Origin: JAVBQB01 sp031549265
GTDB taxonomy: Bacteria; Bacillota; Clostridia; Oscillospirales; JAVBQB01
DNA length: 64,000 bases
Assembly (NCBI GenBank): GCA_031549265.1
Contig: JAVBQB010000002.1
Location: 682,001-746,000, forward strand
Direction: 5' to 3'
Shown here: positions 59,063-64,000 of the stretch, piece after piece
How the letters are laid out: each line of letters starts with the position of its first letter
How positions within the stretch are numbered: the first letter of the stretch is position 1
Made by a program: the position numbers and the translations under genes
The notes under the pieces: model-generated
The model's input: the letters and a program-made list of their open reading frames with translations, nothing else
Told to the model about the DNA's origin: nothing
Database searches by the model: none

Positions 59063-61333
59063 TCATTTCTCTGACTTGTCCGACGGCTTCTGGTCGCCGA
59101 ATGTAATCTGCACTATCCCCTCGTCCTCGCTTTTAAGTGGAGCGCCGGGGCCGGGAATGCCGTGTACCCTGTAGCGGTTGACGTTGACGACATCGTACCG
59201 GGAGAGCGGGCCTGCTTCGGCAAGAGAGTGCCGTCCCTTAAGCGTCATGACGGAGACTCCCACCGTTGAACGTGTAGATTTAACAGCCAGCCGGTCAGTG
59301 CAGAAAATCAACATTCTGCCGTCAGTTGATTTGACAACAAAATCCGCGTCGTCGACGATATGCGTAAAGCTCACGAGCGGAGATTTATCGCTGAAGGCGC
59401 CGGTCAGCCTGCGCCGGTTCGACAGAGTGGCGTACGAAGAGAGTTCGACTCGCGCGCATTTTCCGTTCTTGAAGAAGAAAAGGAGGCTGCCCGAATAATC
59501 CGCAGGTGAACACATGAACAAAACGTTTTCGCCGTCGTCCATGCCGAGTTTTGAGGGGAGATAATCACCCAGAATGGACGATTTCCCGTCGTCAAACTCA
59601 TACAGCCGCGCCTTGTAGCACTGCTGCTTGTTCGTAAACAGGAGAATTTCAGACTTGTTGGTGGATTCGAGGTACATGTTCGGCCCGTCATTTTCCTTGT
59701 ACTTCTGCTCGCTGTTCATTCTCAGCGAGGCGGGAGTAATTTTCTTAAAATAGCCCTCGCATGACAGGAAAAGATGTACGGGGTAATCCTCGATGTGCTC
59801 CTGTTCGTTGTATTGCGTGACCTCATGTCCGTGAATGATGTCCGTATGGCGCGGTATACCGAACTTTTTGATAACATTCTTAAGGTCTGCAATTATCAGC
59901 GACTTTATACGCGAGTCGCTGCCAAGAGTTTGATTGATGTCGTCGATTTCAGCCTTTAGGGAGTCGATTTCCTGCGTCCTTTTGAGAATGAATTCCCGGT
60001 TTATGTTACGCAGCCTGATTTCGGCGATGTAGTCGGCTTGAAGCTGGTCAATTCCAAAGCCTTCCATCAGATTTGGCACGACTAGTTTTTCCTGCTCGGT
60101 TTCTCGGATAATGCGAATTGCCTTGTCGATATCTAGCAGGATGAGTTTCAGACCTTCCAGCAAATGAAGGCGGGCGGAAAGTTGTGCGAGGTCGTGGGTC
60201 AGCTTGCGGTGCAAGCATTGACGCCGCCACGCGGTCCATTCGCTGAGTATTTCGGCAACGCCCATAACACGTGGCGAACCGCCAACAAGAATATTAAAAT
60301 TACAGGAAAATGAATCCATTAGCGGAGACATTTTAAAAAGACGCTGCATCAGTTTGTCGGGGTCTGTGCCGCGCTTTAGATCGATCGCTATTTTGAGGCC
60401 GTTAAGGTCGGTCTCGTCGCGGAGATCAGAAATCTCGCGGATACGTCCCGACTTAATCAGCTCGGCGATTTTATCAATGATAGCCTCAATAGTGGTAGTA
60501 TATGGAATCTCAAAGACTTCAATCAGGTTTTCAGCGCTGTTATAACGCCATTTTGCCCTTACGCGGAATCCGCCCCGGCCGGTTCTGTATATTTCACGCA
60601 TTGCGTCAACGTCATATATAAGCTCTCCGCCGGTGGGGAAGTCGGGCGCGGGAAGTGTGGAGATAATGTCGTGAGCGGGATTTTTCAGATACTCGATAGT
60701 CGTTTCGCAGACTTCGGTCAGATTAAATCCGCACATCATACTGGCCATGCCGACCGCGATTCCCTGATTGGCAGTCACAAGAACGTTCGGGAAGGTCGTA
60801 GGTAGGAGCACGGGCTCTTTCATGGTGTTGTCATAGTTGTCCACAAAGTCAACGGTGTCGCGGTCTATTTCGCCAAAAATTTCAGTGCAAATCTGATCTA
60901 GTCGCACTTCGGTATACCGGGAAGCAGCATAGGCCATATCACGGGAATAAACCTTACCGAAATTTCCTTTAGAATCAACGAAAGGATGAAGCAGAGCTTC
61001 GCAACCGCGCGTCATGCGCACCATGGTTTCGTAGATAGCCGACTCACCGTGCGGATTTAGCCGCATGGTTTGACCAACAACGTTTGCAGACTTGGTGCGC
61101 TGACCTCCCAGCAGACCGGCTTTATACATCGTATAGAGCAGCTTGCGATGCGACGGTTTGAAGCCGTCAATTTCAGGTATGGCGCGGGAGACTATGACAC
61201 TCATCGCATAAGGCATATAGTTCTTTTCAAGTGTATCGGTTATGTGCTGGTCCAGTATTGCGGCGTGAAGGCCAACAACATTGGCATCGGTGGCGCGTTT
61301 TGGTTTGTCTTGTTTTTTCTTTTTCGGAGCCAT
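59063..61333 (-). CDS. Type IIA DNA topoisomerase subunit A (ParC/GyrA-like, divergent)
   Basis: The 756-residue protein shows the breakage-reunion domain: YMPYAMSVIVSRAIPEIDGF, NPHGESAIYETMVRMTR and the active-site Tyr (about residue 140) in AASRYTEVRL. The C-terminal beta-pinwheel is present but lacks the GyrA-box type QRRGGKG motif, so it is likely a topoisomerase IV-type or related enzyme. It begins with a Lys-rich leader. ATG 61333 is used; TTG 61339 is an alternative. It lies 59 bases downstream of subunit B. Confidence 0.9.
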   Translation of the reverse strand: MAPKKKKQDKPKRATDANVVGLHAAILDQHITDTLEKNYMPYAMSVIVSRAIPEIDGFKPSHRKLLYTMYKAGLLGGQRTKSANVVGQTMRLNPHGESAIYETMVRMTRGCEALLHPFVDSKGNFGKVYSRDMAYAASRYTEVRLDQICTEIFGEIDRDTVDFVDNYDNTMKEPVLLPTTFPNVLVTANQGIAVGMASMMCGFNLTEVCETTIEYLKNPAHDIISTLPAPDFPTGGELIYDVDAMREIYRTGRGGFRVRAKWRYNSAENLIEVFEIPYTTTIEAIIDKIAELIKSGRIREISDLRDETDLNGLKIAIDLKRGTDPDKLMQRLFKMSPLMDSFSCNFNILVGGSPRVMGVAEILSEWTAWRRQCLHRKLTHDLAQLSARLHLLEGLKLILLDIDKAIRIIRETEQEKLVVPNLMEGFGIDQLQADYIAEIRLRNINREFILKRTQEIDSLKAEIDDINQTLGSDSRIKSLIIADLKNVIKKFGIPRHTDIIHGHEVTQYNEQEHIEDYPVHLFLSCEGYFKKITPASLRMNSEQKYKENDGPNMYLESTNKSEILLFTNKQQCYKARLYEFDDGKSSILGDYLPSKLGMDDGENVLFMCSPADYSGSLLFFFKNGKCARVELSSYATLSNRRRLTGAFSDKSPLVSFTHIVDDADFVVKSTDGRMLIFCTDRLAVKSTRSTVGVSVMTLKGRHSLAEAGPLSRYDVVNVNRYRVHGIPGPGAPLKSEDEGIVQITFGDQKPSDKSEK

Positions 61334-61392
61334 AGGCAAAGCAACTCGATTCAGCAGTTATTATATCACGTGATAGGCAGGTCAAAGGGCAA

Positions 61393-63375
61393 TTAAGAGA
61401 TGTCGGCCATTTCCAGGTATCGAGATCCGTTTTCGGCAATGTACTCCTTGCGTCCGGAGAGATTATCGCCAAGCAAGAGGTCAAAAATCGCGGAAGTTCT
61501 CGCGGCTTCCTCGGGCAGAATGCGCACCAGCCGCCGCGTCTCAGGATTCATAGTGGTAAGCCACATCATATCAGGTTCATTTTCACCAAGTCCCTTGGAT
61601 CTGGAAATGGTATACTTCTTGTCAATCAGTTTCGAACAGACGTCTGACTTCTCTTTATCGGAATACGCAAAATATGTTTTGTTCTTCGCAATGATTTCAT
61701 AAAGCGGAGATTCTGCGATGTATACCAGTCCGCGTTCGATAAGCGCCGGCGTCAGACGATAGAGCATAGTCAATATCAGTGTGCGAATTTGGAACCCGTC
61801 GACGTCGGCGTCTGTACAGATAATAACTTTGCTCCAGCGCAGAGCATCCAAGTCAAATGCTCCTATATCCTTGTTATTTTTGCTGGATATTTCAATCCCA
61901 CATCCGAGAACCTTAATGAGATCAAGGATTATTTCGTTCTTAAAGATTTTGTCGTACTCAGCCTTCAGGCAATTCAAAATCTTCCCGCGAACGGGAATAA
62001 TGGCCTGGAAGTCGCTGTCCCGTCCCATTTTGCAGGCGCCGAGAGCACTGTCGCCCTCGACAACATAGAGCTCCCGAACCGTGACGTCTCTTGACCGGCA
62101 GTCAACGAATTTCTGCACCCGGTTGGAAATATCCAAGCTGCCGGAGAGTTTTTTCTTTAGATTGAGTCTTGCTTTTTCGGCAGTCTCACGGCTGCGTTTA
62201 TTTATCAGGATTTGCTCGGCGATTTTGTCCGCTTCCGACTTATTCTCGATAAAATACACTTCAAGCTGAGACCGCAAAAAGTCGGTCATCGCCTCTTGAA
62301 TGAATTTATTTGTGATCGCTTTTTTAGTCTGATTCTCATATGAGGTAATAGTAGACAAGTTGTTCGAAACAAGAACCAGGCAGTCCTGGACATCCTGAAA
62401 TGTAATTTTGCTCTCGCCTTTTTGGTATTTATTACTTTGTCTCAGGTAGGAGTCAATAGAAGAAACAAACGCGGATCGCGCCGCTTTATCAGGCGCGCCA
62501 CCGTATTCCAAGAATGAAGAATTGTGATAATGTTCAATTCTCGAAACTGTGTTAGAAAACGCGAACGCCGCGCTGAGACGTACTTTATACTCGGGTTTGT
62601 CTGCCCGGTCGCGGCCGCGGCGTTCAGCCTGCCAAAAGCGAGGCTCGGTCAAATACTCATTGCCGCATATCTCTGAAATGTAGTCGAGTATTCCGCCTTC
62701 ATATTTGAAATCGACGGTATTAAACTTGCCCCCGACCTCCTGCTTGAAACGAAAAGTGACGCCGGCATTGACCACGGCCTGCCGCTTGAGAACATCCGTA
62801 AAATACTCCGCGGGAATGTCAATATCGGTGAAAACGCTGAGATCAGGGCGCCACCTGATAAGTGAACCGGTCTTTTTCCGGTCAGTCGGCTCTTTTGACA
62901 GGCCCCCGACATTCTCCCCTTTCTCAAAATGAAGAATGTATTTGGAGCCGTCCCGCCATACGGTGACGTCCATAAACTCGGAGGCATACTGAGTGGCGCA
63001 GCTTCCAAGTCCGTTGAGTCCGAGCGAATATTCGTAGTCGCCGCCTTCCTGATTCCGATACTTGCCGCCGGCGTACAATTCGCAGAAAACAAGCTCCCAG
63101 TTGAACTTGTTCTCAAGAGGATTGAAGTCAACCGGGCAGCCCCGCCCAAAGTCTTCGATTTCTATTGATTTGTCTTCGTAATAAGTGAGAATAATTGTAT
63201 TTCCGAAGCCTTCGCGCGCCTCATCGATGGAATTGGATAAGATTTCGAAGACAGCGTGTTCACAGCCTTCTATACCATCAGATCCAAAAATAACGCCGGG
63301 GCGGCGGCGAACTCTGTCGGCGCCTTTAAGTTGGGAAATACTCTCGTTGCCGTAATCAGGGGAAGTTTTTCTCAT
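61393..63375 (-). CDS. Type IIA DNA topoisomerase subunit B (ParE/GyrB-like, divergent)
   Basis: The 660-residue protein has the GHKL ATPase motifs ISNSIDEAREG, EDFGRGCPVD and a variant third motif SLGLNGLGSC (usual GLHGVGAS), the ATP Lys in ENQTKKAIT, and the TOPRIM parts YVVEGDSALGACKMGRD, IPVRGKILNCLKA and CTDADVDGFQIRTLIL. With subunit A it forms an ATP-driven strand-passage enzyme. Start is ATG 63375 with GAGG six bases upstream, preferred to a TTG at 63387. Confidence 0.92.
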   Translation of the reverse strand: MRKTSPDYGNESISQLKGADRVRRRPGVIFGSDGIEGCEHAVFEILSNSIDEAREGFGNTIILTYYEDKSIEIEDFGRGCPVDFNPLENKFNWELVFCELYAGGKYRNQEGGDYEYSLGLNGLGSCATQYASEFMDVTVWRDGSKYILHFEKGENVGGLSKEPTDRKKTGSLIRWRPDLSVFTDIDIPAEYFTDVLKRQAVVNAGVTFRFKQEVGGKFNTVDFKYEGGILDYISEICGNEYLTEPRFWQAERRGRDRADKPEYKVRLSAAFAFSNTVSRIEHYHNSSFLEYGGAPDKAARSAFVSSIDSYLRQSNKYQKGESKITFQDVQDCLVLVSNNLSTITSYENQTKKAITNKFIQEAMTDFLRSQLEVYFIENKSEADKIAEQILINKRSRETAEKARLNLKKKLSGSLDISNRVQKFVDCRSRDVTVRELYVVEGDSALGACKMGRDSDFQAIIPVRGKILNCLKAEYDKIFKNEIILDLIKVLGCGIEISSKNNKDIGAFDLDALRWSKVIICTDADVDGFQIRTLILTMLYRLTPALIERGLVYIAESPLYEIIAKNKTYFAYSDKEKSDVCSKLIDKKYTISRSKGLGENEPDMMWLTTMNPETRRLVRILPEEAARTSAIFDLLLGDNLSGRKEYIAENGSRYLEMADIS

Positions 63376-63407
63376 AACATGCCTCAATTGCTTAACATTC
63401 TTTATAT

Positions 63408-63437
63408 ACTATATAGTCAATAAGTGTCTGGTGTCAA
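63408..63437 (-). promoter_or_regulatory. Sigma-A promoter of the topoisomerase operon
   Basis: On the minus strand TTGACA (63437-63432) and TATAGT (63413-63408) are 18 bases apart; the -10 ends 33 bases before the ATG. Confidence 0.78.
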
Positions 63438-63461
63438 GATAATCCATATTTTTGCCGGTGC

Positions 63462-63499
63462 AATAAAAAGAAAGGTACCGTGAACTCACAGTACCTTTC
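63462..63499 (-). terminator. Minus-strand terminator upstream of the topoisomerase promoter
   Basis: A 14-base-pair stem, GAAAGGTACCGTGA (63470-63483) with TCACAGTACCTTTC (63486-63499), contains one G-T pair. On the minus strand it is followed at once by TTTTTATT. On the plus strand no T run follows. It would stop transcripts coming from 63500-63887 on the minus strand. Confidence 0.85.
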
Positions 63500-63887
63500 A
63501 GTCGCGTCCTTCCGCACTGATTTTACACAGTACGAGACACCTTGACATAAACATCTAAATCAGGCATTTTCCCAGCCAGAGAACCTAATGCTTTTACACT
63601 AAGCAATTGTTTGCTGGTTTCACGTATTTTACAACGTTACTGCCGTTTTGACCTTAATCAAATCATTCAGCACCGGCCTAAACTTTTCAGTTAGCCTTTC
63701 ACTGTTTCTTTTTCAGATCATATTGTGTTTAAGTCCAAGCATATTGTGCCCGCAGTGACTGTGAATATTACAGCGGACAGATATCAATTATTGGATGCCA
63801 GTAGTTTTTGATTTGATTTCTTTTTTTCTTATGACATGTCTAGAATAAAAAATATGGGAATATACTTTGTTTAGAGGTGATTGATAT
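63500..63887. other. Gene-poor AT-rich stretch before the last gene
   Basis: No recognised RNA or gene lies here. Only short open runs occur on the minus strand, such as a 38-codon run ending VKVSRTV at 63525-63640 and a 26-codon run ending KTAVTL, in different frames. They could be remains of a decayed gene or chance. A TATACT sits at 63861-63866 before the next plus-strand gene, with no convincing -35. Confidence 0.4.
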
Positions 63888-64000
63888 ATGATTTTTGATA
63901 TAAAGGAAAATATTTTATCGAAAAAGGACGAGCAAAAGCGGTGTGAGGAGCAAAAAGAACTGCTCGAGGCGTTTCATAAGACTCAGGAGGCGCTGAACCA
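63888..64000 (+). CDS. N-terminal part of an unrecognised plus-strand gene (cut by window end)
   Basis: The ATG at 63888 has AGAGGTG nine bases upstream. The 37 visible codons read as a highly charged helical start, MIFDIKENILSKKDEQKRCE and then LLEAFHKTQEALNQ, with no stop before the window end. Nothing more can be said about function. Confidence 0.6.
   Translation, partial: MIFDIKENILSKKDEQKRCEEQKELLEAFHKTQEALN

Noticed and set aside
63500..63887. SRP RNA, RNase P RNA, tmRNA or c-di-GMP riboswitch
   Set aside because: I looked on both strands for core motifs (GGAAGGA in a GNAR context, RNase P P4, tag reading frame, GEMM core) and found no convincing match.
1..64000. CRISPR array, insertion sequence, prophage or tRNA gene
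   Set aside because: No spaced direct repeats, transposase motifs, phage structural genes or tRNA cloverleaf were recognised by eye in the window.

Overview
The window looks like a chromosomal segment of a monoderm, flagellated member of the Clostridia (Firmicutes), probably an Oscillospirales-like lineage with roughly half G+C. Evidence: gene order follows the Bacillus/Clostridium fla/che operon, purine-rich GGAGG ribosome sites are nearly universal, TTG and GTG starts are common, FliY (CheC-FliN fusion), SwrD/FlbD, YvyF and YviE homologues are present, and no L- or P-ring genes (flgA, flgH, flgI) accompany the rod genes. The assignment is inference; no rRNA or other marker is in the window.

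Region 1 (1-36429, + strand) is an almost uninterrupted motility locus. It opens inside cheB, then cheD, a flagellar lytic transglycosylase, the rod/MS-ring/export ATPase block (flgB flgC fliE fliF fliG fliH fliI fliJ, a MotE-like gene, fliK flgD flgE) and a strong terminator. A second block carries swrD, motA, motB, fliL, fliM, fliY, cheY, fliO-P-Q-R, flhB and flhA. After a weak terminator and a good sigma-A promoter come flhF, flhG, a PilZ gene, the sigma-28 gene, a small conserved-type gene and a SwrB-like gene. A sigma-28-like promoter precedes the rod genes flhO-flhP. The late block is yvyF, flgM, flgN, flgK, flgL, yviE, closed by a bidirectional terminator. Flagellin, cap, fliW and csrA are not here. 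Two stator-side oddities stand out: MotB has Ser where the ion-binding Asp is expected, and FliL looks like a lipoprotein.

Region 2 (36462-43220) holds a minus-strand operon of a Ca2+-type P-ATPase plus two TerD proteins, a divergent zinc-ribbon/Yip1 membrane protein, and a TolC-like secreted coiled-coil protein.

Region 3 (43302-48444, minus) is a membrane-stress module (PspA, zinc-ribbon membrane protein, SPFH/zinc-ribbon protein; compare B. subtilis ydjF-ydjI) running into fabD, a nitroreductase and a class II aldolase.

Region 4 (48523-59005) is housekeeping and envelope: an MFS exporter, an FAD oxidoreductase, the UPF0210 and ACT pair split by an opposing small gene, a GT-C-like glycosyltransferase, trmB, a VanY-type carboxypeptidase, a transglutaminase-fold lipoprotein whose nucleophile Cys is replaced by Ser, and a YitT-family protein. 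Region 5 (59063-63375) is a divergent type IIA topoisomerase pair, followed by a gene-poor stretch with a minus-strand terminator and the start of a plus-strand gene cut by the window end.
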